64,000 nt of DNA, from positions 61,061,501 to 61,125,500 of the forward strand of contig JAZHRO010000012.1 in NCBI GenBank assembly GCA_037157565.1, written 5' to 3'. Origin of the DNA: Thalassia testudinum (Eukaryota; Streptophyta; Magnoliopsida; Alismatales; Hydrocharitaceae). The notes under the pieces are model-generated. The model had not been told where the DNA came from and searched no databases. It saw nothing but the letters and a program-made list of their open reading frames with translations. Each line of letters begins with the position of its first letter. Within the stretch, counting starts at the first letter, position 1. Shown piece by piece: positions 23,058 to 35,540 of this stretch. Made by a program: the position numbers and the translations under genes.

Positions 23058-23297
23058 GGTAGACTTAAGAGGTCAAGATCCCCATTCTGGTCTACCTGGA
23101 ACCGCAGTGACAAGAGAGGTCGGGTGGGGGAAACCCTGTAACCCGTGGGGACGCTCTACCGTGTAGGGGTCTTCGCGGGACTCTCCCTCTCTGGCTGCCC
23201 AGGTAATTCTCAGGTGGACGATCTTTCTGATCAAGGGGTCCATCTGCCCCGCACCTCTATAGTCACCCAACAAATTTTTGGGTGTCTTGATTGGGTC
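23058..23297 (+). other. Conserved leader block, A copy
   Basis: Nearly identical to 36603-36842 in C although surrounding sequence has diverged. Contains candidate splice signals (CCCAG|GTAATTCTCAG|GTGGACG) and the GGTAGAC/GTCTACC stem. Confidence 0.75.
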
Positions 23298-23491
23298 CAG
23301 CACCTGCTTATCTCATCCAGTTCTTCAGTATTTTTCAGGAGGTCCTTGAAACCTCCTATAGAAATTCACTCTCCCCGAGGCTAAGCCTCGGCTCCTTTGT
23401 TTTTCAAAAAATCATTCACACAGCCCTTCTTTCTTCTGATTCTGAACAAAATCCCCTTCTTCCATCTTGATTCAAACCTTGATTCTATATC

Positions 23492-25366
23492 TTGATTCCA
23501 CCACCTGATCCAATTATGCAGCCTAATTACCTAGCAAGACTACCATTCAAAAAATCTGAATATATGAGATCCATGAAAGATAAGATGATTGAGGATGCCC
23601 TTGAAATCTATGAAATCAAACCCTCAACACCAGCAGAAAACATTCAGGTTGATGTCCCAACAACCACAGCTTTCATCATGAACTGTGCCCAAATCCTATT
23701 GACTGAAATTTCAAAAGGATCAACCCGAGATATGCTCATGACATGATACATTGAGATAGACAAATTACACAAATCTGAATACCTTCAATGCTTGACAAAT
23801 CCTGTACTTTGGGAACAAAACCAAGATGCTCTTGAAAAACAGGTAGAGATGATGAGACTTTTAGAAAAAACTATCAACCAAAAATACCCGTATACACCAG
23901 AAATAGAGGATGAGTCATCTTGGAACAGTACTAAAAATCAATCCAGTTTCCCAGACCTCGGGACTGAGGCACAAGGTGGTTGTCGACTCCCAACCCAAAT
24001 AGAAGATAGCATTAAAATAGGTTGGGAAGTTGCAGGAGAACACAATGCTGAACCAACCCTAGGCCATAAATCACCAAGCTTAGAACTCCAAGACTCCTGC
24101 AATAACAAGATTAGAATTGAACCTCTGGAGGGTATAAATTCCGCCCCTTGTTTTGATAAGGTAACCCTCGAAGGTTATTCGGACTTAGGTTCTAATAATT
24201 CTACCCACATCCTAAGCCTAGAACCTAGATCTGAAACTTATTGGGAAGATTATGAGGCCCCTTATGAGAAAGATCAAATTTTTACAGAATATGATTCCGG
24301 GCCTCTATTTGATGAATATCCCTCTCCAACATCCTCAGGAAATCTGATCGATTTTTCAGAAAACATGCCAATTTATGATACAGAAACTGAGGAGTTGGAT
24401 GAGCAAGGTTTTAATGGGGTCTATCCTACCAACTTAGAGCTTGAACAGAACATCTTTTTGAGCCCAGAAGTGACATATAGGCTAGAACCCAGTCAGGCTG
24501 CTGATTCCACATCTGATGATTTTTGTTGTGGTGGAATTCATGATCATTTTCGCCAACTCTCCGACAATTTCAGATCTGACTATAATTGCGGAGAGATTCC
24601 CCTTCCTGAACACGCCAGGCCTATCTACGACCTCAGTTCACATGACTCTGACTCTGACTCTGAGGTCCTGATTCCTGAGATCACTAATAACACAGAATCA
24701 CTCCTTTTCGATCCTCAGGAACCAAAAATTGAAAATGCCAAGAGTGATTACAACCAAGAATCCAAATTTTTTCTCAAATCCGATTCCTTTCATCCTACAG
24801 ACACTCTTCCGGCATTTGATAGTTACCCAGAGGACTCTCTACAGAAAACCACCTATCATCTGTTTCTAGAAGAGCCCTCATACACAATGGCCACCTCGGC
24901 CGCACACACAGAACGAATCAAAACCTCTCCCAAACCCCGACCCGCAACCGGACTCAAGTTCTATTCAGATTCACCTCTCACCGAGCCGATTGCATTTCCA
25001 CATCGGGTTTCGAACATTGATCAGACTACATACCATGCTCTATCATTCTCTGATCACCCCTGTAGGGTTTCCGCGTCATTCATTGATTATTCTACGGGTC
25101 CCTACTCTGACCAGGCTGATTCGACTCAGCCAAACCCTGCGTTTACACTTCCACATCCATCTGAGCTTCATAGTTTATGGTGGGTTCCACACCTTTTTAT
25201 CCACATCTATCAACCCACCAGATTGATTGGGTTTGGGCTGCATCATCAGCCTGTTAATCTGAACAAGCACCTGGTTGGACCAACCAGGCTCTTAATCAAG
25301 GTGCTTGTCTTACAAAACTCTGCTGATTTGACCATCCCCTCTCCATCGCATTTCCCGCTTGGCTGA
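23492..25366 (+). pseudogene. Unknown acidic ORF of A, one in-frame stop
   Basis: One frame of 625 codons from ATG 23492 (ATG 23516 is an alternative start before QPNYLA) with a single TGA at 23744-23746; the part after it is open from 23792 for 524 codons. The protein is rich in Asp, Glu, Ser, Pro and Tyr, with stretches such as PLFDEYPSPTSS, LIDFSE, ETEELDE and SHDSDSDSE; the tail has PRPATGLKFYSD. I see no protease, RT, integrase, zinc knuckle, signal peptide or membrane segment. The B copy is about 60% identical by eye over long blocks and has its own, differently placed stop, so the parent frame was probably intact. The role is unknown; it occupies the place of gag-pol. The last ~55 codons, past LHSLWW, continue where B already stops, so they may be an extension. 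Confidence 0.65.
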
Positions 25367-25580
25367 AGGCATCAAATTTAGCGCTCAACGGGAGGCAGCC
25401 CATCATTCTCTTTGAAAACCTGAAACTTGTTCTGACAGCTTTTTGCACTTGAAGTTCACACTTTAGGACAGCCGACTCCACCTCAGGTGCTTGCATCTGA
25501 GATTCATCAAAACAGCTATCCTAATGTATGAACTTAGTTGAATAAAAACCCCTAGGTTACAATGAGGACATTGCAAATCT

Positions 25581-25596
25581 TAGGCATGGGGGGGTA
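25581..25596 (+). other. Second PPT-like site of A
   Basis: TAGGCATGGGGGGGTA repeats the true PPT text about 1.28 kb upstream of it. Also in B (31190) and, changed, in C (42847). Confidence 0.5.
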
Positions 25597-26280
25597 GGAA
25601 AGTACAAAAACTTGTAAGAAAAGGTTTCAAACAAAAAAATTCACATATGCCAAAAACACCATAAAAATTAAAAATTTTTTGAAAAAGAATAAGAGGAAAA
25701 GAGGAGAAGGAAATTTTGTGAAGGAGAAAAGAAACAAAATGAAAAAGGAGCACAAAATTATAAGAAAAGGTGATAGTCATTAGTAAGGAACTAAGGAATT
25801 AACCTAAGTTCTAGACCTCATTCAAGAAAATAACTGAAAAGTGCACAATGAGATTAGTAAGAATGCAAACCTTAGGCATTCTCGAATAGACTCTTAGTAC
25901 CCATTAAGATCTGAACACTCCTCAAGAAGGTTGAGGAAAATGAAAAGCTGAAGTATTAGGTCTAAGGCTTAGGAAGTATTTGGCCTCGTTAACTAATTTT
26001 TGGTTTACGGGACTCAGTAACCTAAGCACCCTAACCTCACACACAGCCTGGTTCAGTAAGCGTAAAAATCAGAATCACGCAGAAGCGTCGCAAAATTCTG
26101 AAAAGAACACCTAGAATAGGAGCGGCCGATCAACACAAGTTGATTTGGACGAGTTCCCAGCGCGGAGAGGCGGGAAATCCCCTCGAAGATGCGTAACAAA
26201 ATATCATCTCCTCGGTGCTTGTTTCTTAGGATATTTACATATCCTACTGGGGGCATGTAAGCACTCTGCTGGTTCAGATT

Positions 26281-26430
26281 CCATGGATGGCATTATCTCG
26301 AAGTGTCAATTGCCAGGGTCTGGATTCGGCCACGGAACACCATGGATGGGATTATCTCGAAATCTCAATAGCCAGGGTTCCGGGGGTTGCCATGGGCGGT
26401 GCTATCTCGAAGCATCGATCGCCAGGAACC
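26281..26430 (+). repeat. Triplicated ~50-bp repeat of A
   Basis: Three units start CCATGG at 26281, 26340 and 26390. Each has TATCTCGAA and then GCCAGG. Conserved in B and C. Confidence 0.75.
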
Positions 26431-26856
26431 CTTGAGGATTGATGATGGGAGCAAGGAATCTGATACAGACCGTGTTGAAAAGCCAATCCTAGGCTAGAAC
26501 TAAAAAGAAAAAGAGAGAGAAAACTCTCCAAACAGAAAAACTTTCTATCTCTCTCTTACAAACGCACTGCGAACTGAGCCAGGGCTAAAATCATTTCAAG
26601 CACGGGTGCTTTAACCACAAAGTCCAATAAACCTTAGGTTAGTTCTTGTGGACCTTAAAAACCTTTGCTAGAGACTGAGGCTAAGGCTAGACAGATTTGG
26701 ATCTTGATTGGTACTAGGGTACCTTTTAGGCCTATGGTCAGCATTCTAACCTAATCTAAGCTCAAATAAAAAAGCACTTATCTAAAGCTATTAAGAACTT
26801 CATGGTCTAGAACAAGGGTTGAAACCTTAAGTTTTTGCTAAGGGACTAGCAAAAGC

Positions 26857-26870
26857 TAGGCATGGGGGTA
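26857..26870 (+). other. A polypurine tract
   Basis: TAGGCATGGGGGTA immediately before the 3' LTR; same in B and C. Confidence 0.85.
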
Positions 26871-27795
26871 TGATGAGAACCTCATCATTAGCCATAACTA
26901 GCTCATTTTGACCCAATACAAAGGATAAAAGCTCCTACATAACTCAAGGAAAGGCTTAACTCAGAGAATTCTGAGTTTAAGGAGAAAACAAGTCATAAGG
27001 GGTAAAAATGCAATTTTACCAGTATAATCTGCATACAGGGTAATTCAGGGTCCAAACATAGGTCAAAGCAACTTAATAAGAATAAAAGTGGGATGAGATG
27101 ATCTAGCAAGGGCTACAGCAATTCCAAGGAACTAAATGATAATCTGTAACCCTAAAACAACCCACTTCAATTCACGAGGTTCGAGGCAAAGTAAAAATAG
27201 AATAAACCCTCTAAAATTCATAGAAAAATAATCTCTAGGGTTTAGAACCTTCAATTTGGCCTTCAGAACCCATTTTGACCTACATTGAGAACCATGCCCA
27301 ATTAATAACTTAATCTGGGTTTTCGCATAAATTGACCGGTCAAACAAGGTTTAATATAGAAATAAAATTCACCATCAGATTCCTTAGGTCCTAATTAATC
27401 ATGTATAAAAACTTGAGCCTAAGAAGAAACCTCCTTGACCGACTTTACACTTTGGTCCTCATATATTTACTTTTTGGCCCTCAACTTTTGAACCGTCGCA
27501 TTTTGGCCCCTAACTCTCCTTCGTTCTTTGCATTCAGGTCCCCCCTGCAAAACTGGCCAGCACCATGCTCCAGCGACCTTGCGCGGAGCATGGCGCCGCG
27601 CAGGGTGAGGGGGAAAGCCTGGCAAGTAAACCAGGGGTGCCCTGCGTTGTCAGCCGTCGCAGGGACACGCCCTGGTCGCTGTAGCCCACCATACCGGCCG
27701 TGCGAACGCACGGACGGCATGGGTTTTCGTCTCCGGCCATCCTCCGGCGAGGGAGACACGTCGTCTCCCTCCGCCTCCCTCCCTGTTTTGATCCC

Positions 27796-27803
27796 TATAA
27801 ATA
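27796..27803 (+). promoter_or_regulatory. TATA box of A 3' LTR
   Basis: TATAAATA, copy of 20620. Confidence 0.6.
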
Positions 27804-28693
27804 CCCCCCGTTGCTCCACAGACCGGGGCAGCTCGGATCTGACGGAGAAAACCCCCAACTTTCCTCTCTTCTCTCTCCGGCAGACGCTCACCAGCTCCGG
27901 CGGTTCCTCCCCCTCCTCCTCTTCGCTCTGACGCAATACCAGCAGCAGAGACTTCCTCCCCTGCTCTTCCCGCGCCACGCCGTACCCAGCTGGCACCTCT
28001 CCGGCTCTCTGCTCGCCGCCGCCCCTTTCCCTGAGCATCTTCTTCTCCGGCGACAGTCGATACGACTGTCGCCCTACTGCTCCCCCTTCGTCCCTGCAAG
28101 TAAGTTAGAACTACTTCCCTTCCTCTCCTCTTTCTTTCCCCGGTTTCAATTTGTTCAATTAAGCCCTCGACCGACCCTGACCATCGTCACCCCCTTCGTC
28201 TCCGGCCACCCTCCGGCGAGATGTTTCCATCACTCCACAGCCTCACACACCTCGCCGACCCTCACCGAACCTCCGCCTCATCACACTGAGCACCCCCCAC
28301 CCCTCCACTGCCACTCCACACCTCCGTAACGCTCCCCCGAACAGACCCATTCCTCCGGTTGCAGTCCAACCTAGGGCTGCCGCCAGACACCACCTTGCGG
28401 CCTGCCGCGCAGCTCCTCACCTTCGCCGTGCCACGGCGAAGGTTCCCCAGTGGTTTGATCAGGCCGAGAGGCCCTATTCGTGTCCGACAGGTTTTGAGGT
28501 TCGACCGCCATTAACGCACATTGAAGCAGCTTCTCCCGCGCTCCAGGCTTGAGGACTCCAGGTCTCCAGCTGCTGCGGATTACGGGGAGTCTTGCGAAGG
28601 CAGCCAGCCAGCAACCTACGCAAATCGAAGCCGCAGCTGCAGAAGCTAGGCCGCGGTCTCCCAGCAGGTGCACGCGAGGAGAGGTCTGCGTTT

Positions 28694-28760
28694 AGTCCCA
28701 CATCGGTAAGCCTCACAACCTTTCCACTGTTTAAATTGATTTTGTGCACTAGCCTGACTG
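28694..28760 (+). promoter_or_regulatory. U6-type promoter in A 3' LTR
   Basis: Same arrangement as 21517: USE 28694-28705, TTTAAAT at 28730, G at 28760, T4 at 28998-29001. Confidence 0.6.
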
Positions 28761-29103
28761 CCTCAGCACACGGGGTGAGGTCCCCTTCACCCGCCCGGTT
28801 ACCCGGTCTCGTCCGCGCTCACGCCCTGCGGACCTGACCCGACCCGACTTAGACTGACCTGCACTCCTCGCCCACCACGCACGCCGGTGGGCCTGGACCC
28901 GGGCGTGACCCGAACCCGATTACCCGGCAGCTCTGGGAGAGCTTTCCCAAGAGTGGTTTCAGAGAGAGAGAGACGCGGGGGGAGAGGGTAGAGTAGGTTT
29001 TGTCCTCTGACGTAAGCTCTGAAGTGTGCAGGCACAGGTGAAGAAGAAGAACCGCGGAAGAAGAAGGAAGCTGAGGGAGACACTGTAGCAACAGGCAGTT
29101 TAA

Positions 29104-29129
29104 GTCGTCTGATTTGGAAATCAGACGAC
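29104..29129 (+). other. LTR hairpin, A 3' copy
   Basis: Identical to 21927-21952. Confidence 0.75.
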
Positions 29130-29581
29130 GTCCTGAAGGGAAAAGAAGAAAGAAGGAGGGGCGACGTCCTCACTGGAAAAGGAAAAGAAGAAAGAAGAAG
29201 ATCTGAAGAACTGAAAGAAGAAAAACAAAGAAGAAAGAAGAAGATCTGAAGAACTGAAAGAAGAAAAACAAAGAAGAAAGAAGAAGAAGGAAGAGCATCA
29301 CCACTGCAGAAGAAGAACATCACCTCTGCAGACAAAGAAGAAGAAGATCTGAGACGAGGAGAAAACAAAGAGAAAAGAAGACAACAAATTCTTTCTCTCT
29401 CTCTTTCTTTATTTTTGTAAAAGAAACATGTATATTTCTAGAATACAACTTGCTCCCTGAGTTCGACCTCGGGAACTCTTTTCCGAGTAAAAAAAAATTA
29501 TATTTGAAATGTTGGCAATAACTGGCTATACTACAACGCTATAACAATAAAACCAGGTTGCCCACGAAGCGTTTCACCTCC

Positions 29582-30753
29582 AATGTATGACAGGTCCTCG
29601 ACTTTGGAAGCAACACCAAGATAGTCTTGAAAAACGGGAAGAGATAATGAGATTAGTAAAACAAGTTATTGATCAGAAATACCCGTGTATACCAACAGAG
29701 GATGATCTATCTTGGGACAACATCGAGGATAAATCTGATCACGGGTTTGAGGCACAAAATGGTTGTGGATTCCCAACCCAGATAGAATACAATGTGCCTG
29801 ATATTAAAGAAGGTTGGGAAGCTTCAAATGCAGGAAAATACAATATTGAACCCATTCTAGAATCCCAAAACTCCTGCAAGTATGAGAGTAGAACTGAACC
29901 TCTCGAGGGTATAAATTCCGTCCCTTATCCTGATAAGGTGACCCTCGAAGGTAATTCAGACCTAGATTCTAGTGATTCAACCCACATCCTAAGCTCAGAA
30001 TCTAGAGCTGAAACCTATTGGGAATATTTCCAGGCCCCATATGAAGAAGGTGAATCTTTCAATGAAGAATATGATCTTAGGCCTTTATTTGATGAATATC
30101 CCTCGCCAACATCCTCAGAGGAACTAATCGATTTTTCGGAAGTCATGCCAATCTACGATATAGAAACCGAGGAGTTGGACGAGTGGGGTTTCAATTGGGT
30201 TTGCCCTACTAGCTTAGAACTTGAGCCTCTACCAAATAGGGACACCTTTTTAAGCTCAGAGTTAACATTTAGGCTAGACCCCAATCAGGCTGCTAATACA
30301 GAATATGATTTATTCTATGGAGGAACTCATGATCCTGAATCTCATTCAGACTTTGATTTTCGCAAATTCTCCGACGATCTCGAATCTGACCATAACATCG
30401 GAGAGAATCTGCCTCCTAATTATAACATACCAATTTTCTTTGAAGCCACCTGCCCCACATATACTGAACCTATCAAAACCCGTTCCCTACCCCGACCCGC
30501 AACCGGACTCAATTTCTATTCCGACTTACCTCTCACTGAGCCGATTGCAGATGATTCAACTTCATATCTAGACCGGGTATCGGGTATTGATCAGACCAAA
30601 AATCAGGAGCCTCCATTCTGTGATCACCCCTGTAGGGTTTCCATACCATACATTAACTATTTTTCGGAACCCTACTTTGACCAGGCTGAGTCGACTCAGC
30701 CCGAACCCGAGTTTTCACTTCCATATCCATTAGAACTTCACTACATATGGTGA
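29582..30753 (+). pseudogene. Unknown ORF of B, C-terminal part
   Basis: In frame with 19399-19693 once element A is ignored; open for 388 codons from ATG 29587. Blocks shared with A include EPLEGINS, DKVTLEG, ETYWE, PLFDEYPSPTSS, LIDFSE, ETEELDE, RPATGL, DHPCRVS. A Ser/Asp-rich segment present in A (around SHDSDSDSE) is missing here, and this copy stops after LHYIW. Unknown function. The conservation of coding blocks against diverged flanks suggests past selection on the protein. Confidence 0.65.
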
Positions 30754-32522
30754 GAGCCGCATCTGCTGATCTACATCTATCAACCCACCAGACTTATTGG
30801 GTTTGGGCTGCATCATCAGCCCACTGATCTTAACAAGCACCTGGTTGGACCAACCAGACTCTTAATCAAGGTGCTTGTTTTCCAAAATTCCGTTGATTTG
30901 ACCACCCCATTTTCCGCTCAGCTGAAGGCATCAAATTTAGCGCTTAACGGGAGGCAACCCGTCATCCCAAAAACAGAGACCCGTCTGATTATCCGTTTAT
31001 ACTCCACGTCTATTGCACCTTGAGTTCAGCCTTAGACAGTTGATTCCACCTCTGGTACACGTATCAGAGCTTGAAATCGTTCGCATCAGTCATTGTCGAC
31101 CCATTCACCCACCCGATGTACCCTGTTCTAAGTCCCTGACCTCAACACTATTTCACACCCTCTGTTTACAATGAGGACATTGCAAAACTTAGGCATGGGG
31201 GGGTGATAAAGTGCATACATACAGAACCAAGAAAAAATCAGAAGGATTCTCACACAAAAAAATTCACATAGGTCAAAAACACAAAAGAAAAATTGAAAAA
31301 TTATGAAAAAGAACAAAAAATAGGGGGAGGGAGGAAATGTTGTGAGCCACATAATCATAAGGAGGAGAAAAAGAGCAAAAATGACAAAAAGGAGCACAAA
31401 ATGAGAAAAAAGAAATAGTCATTAGTAAAAGATTAAGGGGTTAATTGAAGTTCTAGACCAAATCAAAGAAATAAAAGAAAAGTGCTAAGGAGACATAACA
31501 AGAGATTAACGGGAACGCTGATCTTAGGCCTCTTGGGCTAGAATCTTTAGCTTAAAAATTCACGTATCCGTTAAAATCTGGATAATCCTTAGGAGGTTGA
31601 GGAAAGTGCGAAGCTTAAGTATTAGGTCTAAGGCTTAGGAAGTATTCGGCCTCGTTAACTGACCTCCGGTTTGCGGGATTTGGTAACCTAAGCAACCCAA
31701 ATTCACACACAGTCTGGTTCAGTGTGCATAAACATCCAAATAACGCAAAAGCGTTTAATGTTCTGAAAAAGTCACTAGATTAGGAGCGGCTAATTAGCAC
31801 AAGTTGATTTGGACGAGTTCCCAGCGCGAAGAGGCGGGAAATTCCCCTCGAAGATGCGTAACAACATATCGTCTCCTCGGTGTTTGTCTCTTAGGATATT
31901 TGAATATCCTACTGGGGGCATGTAAGCACTCTGCTGGTACAGATACCATGGATGGCATTATCACGAAATGTTGATCGCCAGGGTCTGAATTCGGCCACGG
32001 AACGCCACGGGCAGGATTATCTCGAAATCTCGAAAGCCAGGGTTCTGGGGGTTGCCATGGGCGGTGCTATCTCGAAGCATCGAAAGCTAGGGACCCTTGA
32101 GGATTGATGATGGGGACGAGGAATCCGATACAGACCGTGTTGAGAAGCTAATCCAAAGCTAGAAACAAAAAGAAAAGAGAGAGAAAAGCTCTCCAAACAA
32201 ATAAATGTTCTATCTCTCTCTTACAAAAAAACACACTGCAAACTGAACTTAGGCTCAAAATGTCTCAAGCACCGGTGCTTTAACCGCGGAGTCCAACAAA
32301 CCCTAGGTTAGCTTCTGTGGGCCGTAGAAACCTTTGCGGAGGACTGAGGATAAAGCGGAACAGGTCCGGATTTTGGTTGGTACTTAAGTACCTCTAGGCC
32401 TATTATCGGCATTCCTACCTAATCACAAAAGAAAAGGAGAAGCACTTATCATTGTTGACAGACACTCAGGGTCTAGAATAGAAGTTAAAACCTTGAAATT
32501 TTGCTAAGGGACTAGCAAAAGT
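30754..32522 (+). other. B 3' noncoding region
   Basis: Same ordered blocks as in A: TTAGCGCTTAACGGGAGG (near 30937), PPT-like TAGGCATGGGGGGGT at 31190-31204, GACGAGTTCCCAGCGCG (near 31813). Confidence 0.65.
31946..32098 (+). repeat. Triplicated ~50-bp repeat of B
   Basis: Units begin at 31946 (CCATGG), 32005 (CCACGG) and 32055 (CCATGG), each with TATCNCGAA. Conserved with A and C. Confidence 0.7.
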
Positions 32523-32536
32523 TAGGCATGGGGGTA
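32523..32536 (+). other. B polypurine tract
   Basis: TAGGCATGGGGGTA directly before TGATGAGAGCC. Confidence 0.85.
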
Positions 32537-33189
32537 TGATGAGAGCCTCATCATGAGCCATAACTAGCTCATTTTGACCCAATAAAGAAGATAAAAGCTC
32601 CTACATAACCTAGAAGAAGGCCTAAATGAAGGAATAAGTGCTCTGAGAAGAAAATATGAAATAAAGGTTAAAACTGCAATTTTACCACTGTAGTACATAA
32701 ACGGGATTTCTGAGAGGCAAAACATAGGTCAAATGGTCTAAATAAGATAAAAGTGGGTTGAGTCAATCAGAAATTGGTTCATGTGCAATTTAGGAATTAA
32801 ATGACATTTGGTAACCCTAAAACAAACCTGCTTAAATCAACAAGGTTCCGACCAGGATAAAAATAAATTAAACCCTCTAAAAATCATGGAAAAATATCCT
32901 CTAGGGTTTAGAACACTTAATTTGGCCTTTGGAACCCAATTTGACCTAGATTAGGGTCCTAGCTCATTAATTGACCTAATTTGAGTTTTTACGCAAAATG
33001 TCTAGTCAAACAAGGTCAAACCTAAAATCCAACTTCACCATTGGATTCCTTAGGTCCAAATTAGGTTTTTGCCAAAATTTGGACCTAAGGGGAGGTCATC
33101 TTGACCTACTTTGCAATTTAGTACACCCAAATCATAATTTGGTCCCTATCTTTTGAAAATCATTGTAGAGAGCCCCCTAAGTTCCTCGC
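32537..33189 (+). repeat. B 3' LTR, first part
   Basis: Matches 15475-16128; interrupted by element C after CTCGC (33185-33189). Confidence 0.9.
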
Positions 33190-34119
33190 TGATGAGAAAC
33201 TCGTCATAAATCCTAAAATAACACCATCTAACCCAGATTTGCAAGAAAAAGCTCCTACATAACTCTAGAAAGGCTTGGCTCAGAGAAATTCTGAGTTTGT
33301 GAAGAAAATAGAAACTAAGGGGTAAAAATGAAATTTCACCAATTCAATCTGAAAACAGGGTAACTCAGGATCCAAACATAGGTCAAAATAACCTAATAAG
33401 AAGAAAAGTGGGATGAGTTGATCCAATAAGGGCTACAGCAACTCCAAGGAATTAAATGACATCCTATAACCCTAAAAATAAACCCACTTCAATTCACAAG
33501 GTTAGAGGCAAATAAAAAATCAAATAAACTCTCTAAAATTCATATAAAAATAATCTCTAGGGTTTATAACCTTCAATTTGGCCTTATGAACCCACTTTGA
33601 CCTACATTGAGAACCATGCCCAATTAATGACTTAATTTAGGTTTTTACGTAAATTGATCGGTCAAACAAGGTCTGATCTAGAAATAAAATTCACCATCAG
33701 AATCCTTATGTCCTAATTCGTCATGTATAAAAACCTGAACCTAAGAAGAGACCTTCTTGACTAACTTTACATTTTGGTCCTCATCTATTACTTTTTGGCC
33801 CTCAACTTTTGAAACCCTCGCATTTTGGCCCCTAACTCTTCTTCGTTCTTTGCATTTGGGTCCTCCCTGCAAAACCCTGAGCAGCGTCATGCTCCGGCGA
33901 CTTTGCACGGAGCATGGCGCCGCGCAGGGTAAGGGAGACCCTCTACCAAGACAACCGGGGGTTCCCTGCGACGTTTGCTGTCGCAGGGACACCTCCATGG
34001 TCTCTGCGGCTACCCATACCTCCCGTACGAACGCACGGAAGGTATGGGTCTCCATCTCCGGCTTCCTCCGGCGAGGGAGGCATGTCACCTCCCTCCGCCC
34101 TCCTCTCTGATTCCACCTC

Positions 34120-34127
34120 TATAAAAG
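34120..34127 (+). promoter_or_regulatory. TATA box of C 5' LTR
   Basis: TATAAAAG, 930 bp into the LTR. Confidence 0.6.
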
Positions 34128-35014
34128 CCGTCCCCGTCTACCAAACTCAGCAGCTCGGTTTTGACGGAGAAAACCCCCCCTTCTTCCCTCTCTTCCCACT
34201 CCGGCAGAAGCCCCCTGCTCCGACGGTTCTTCCTCCTCCTCCTCGTCGCTCTGCCGCATTACCAGCAGTAGAGCCGCCTTCTCCCGCTCTTCCCGCGTCA
34301 CGCCGTACCCAGCGCGCGCTCTCTCGCTCTCTCCTCGCCGCCGCCCTCTCTCTCTGGGCACCTTCTTCTCCGGCGACAGTCGATACAACTGTCGCCCTGC
34401 TCCGGTCCCCCTCGTCCCTCCAAGTAGGTACAGTTCTTTCCCTTCCTCCCCTCTTTCTTTTCCCTACTTCAGTTTGTTCAACCACCCTTCGACTGCGCCT
34501 GATCGCCCTCACCTTCTCCATCTCCGGCCAACCTCTGGCGACTCGCTCCCATCATTCCACCACCCCACATGGCTCGCCGACCAACCCAAAACCTCCGCCT
34601 CTTCACGCTGAACCACTTCCACCCCTTCACTCCCTGCCGTTCGTTGCCTAAAGACCCCCCTAACAAACCCACTCCCCCAGCCACAGTCCGACCTAGGGCA
34701 GCCCTTGCACGCCGCCCCACGCCTCGCCACCACCTGCACGAGCTTCGCCGCACTCTGGCGAAGCTCCCTGCACCTTCTGACTAGGCCGAGAGGCCGTATT
34801 GCTGTGAACAGGTCATCCGCCCTCCGTCGCCATTGCTGAGCAGGTGGAGCTTCTTCCGCCTGCAGCTGCAACCTCGCTTCGCCCAAGTCTAACTCGCCAG
34901 GACGCGCGGTTCGCCCTCACGCACCTGCCCAGGCCTGCAGCTGGGGTGAGAGTGCACAGCAGCGATTGCTTGCAGCTTTCTCAGTTGCAGGCGCCCAATT
35001 GGGGTGGGACATTT

Positions 35015-35081
35015 AGTCCCACCTCGGAAGACTCTGAAGCAGCGCACCCGCATAAATGCGAAAAGTGCTATAGGCTTATCG
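35015..35081 (+). promoter_or_regulatory. U6-type promoter in C 5' LTR
   Basis: AGTCCCACCTCG (35015-35026, one change from USE), 24 nt, CATAAATG at 35051, 30 nt, G at 35081 in GCCTCAGCAC. T5 at 35303-35307 ends a 227-nt RNA. GTGGGAC and GTCCCAC flank ATTTA here, so the USE could fold into a 7-bp stem. Confidence 0.5.
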
Positions 35082-35514
35082 CCTCAGCACACGGGGTGAG
35101 GTCCCTCTCACTCGCTCACCCGGCCTCGTCCGCGACCACCCCCTGGCCCGACCCGTTTACCTGACCTGCACTCCTCGCCCACCACCGCACGCCGGTGGGC
35201 CTGGGCCCGAGCATGACCCGTATCCGAATACCTGGTGGCTCTGGGAGAGCTATCTTACGAGTGAATTCTGAGAGAGAGAGACGCGGGGGAGGGTAGAGTA
35301 GGTTTTTGCCCTGACCAAATTGTGAGCGTGCAGGCACAGAAGAAGAAGAAGAAGAGAAGGCAGACCGCAGAGGAAGAAGGAGAAGAGAAAGAAGGAAGGA
35401 GCAGCTGGAGCCGTGGCTGCTTGAAGCAAAGCAGAAGAAGAAGGACTGCGAGAAGAAGAAGAAAGACACAGAAGAAAGAAGGAAGGAGGATGCACTGCAG
35501 CAGAAGCCACTTAA

Positions 35515-35540
35515 GTCGTCTGATTGAAAAATCAGACGAC
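35515..35540 (+). other. LTR hairpin, C 5' copy
   Basis: GTCGTCTGATT, loop GAAA (GNRA type), AATCAGACGAC: perfect 11-bp stem. Confidence 0.75.

Larger units (their letters stand above)
25367..26856 (+). other. A 3' noncoding region
   Basis: Shares ordered blocks with B and C: TTAGCGCTCAACGGGAGG (near 25378), a PPT-like site (25581), GACGAGTTCCCAGCGCGG (near 26149), the triplicated repeat, and GGGACTAGCAAAAG before the PPT. Confidence 0.7.
19694..29576 (+). mobile_element. A: complete young Athila-like non-autonomous LTR element
   Basis: LTRs at 19694-22400 and 26871-29576, 5-bp target repeat CCTCC at 19689-19693 and 29577-29581, tRNA-Asp PBS at 22405, PPT at 26857-26870. About 14 differences between its LTRs by eye, so it is recent. 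It has no gag-pol; its only long frame is an acidic ORF of unknown function also found in B. It inserted in B's copy of the same ORF. Confidence 0.95.
26871..29576 (+). repeat. A 3' LTR (2706 bp)
   Basis: Almost identical to 19694-22400; ends GCGTTTCA then CCTCC. Confidence 0.95.

Noticed and set aside
23073..23303. 76-codon antisense ORF in the leader block, also at 36618-36848
   Set aside because: Conserved only because the DNA block is conserved; B has it frameshifted.
25560..25790. Minus-strand Phe-rich ORF (also 31128-31397)
   Set aside because: Reverse of an A-rich 3' UTR; no motif.
26281..26430. CRISPR-like array
   Set aside because: Only three imperfect units, in a plant retrotransposon 3' region; no spacer logic.
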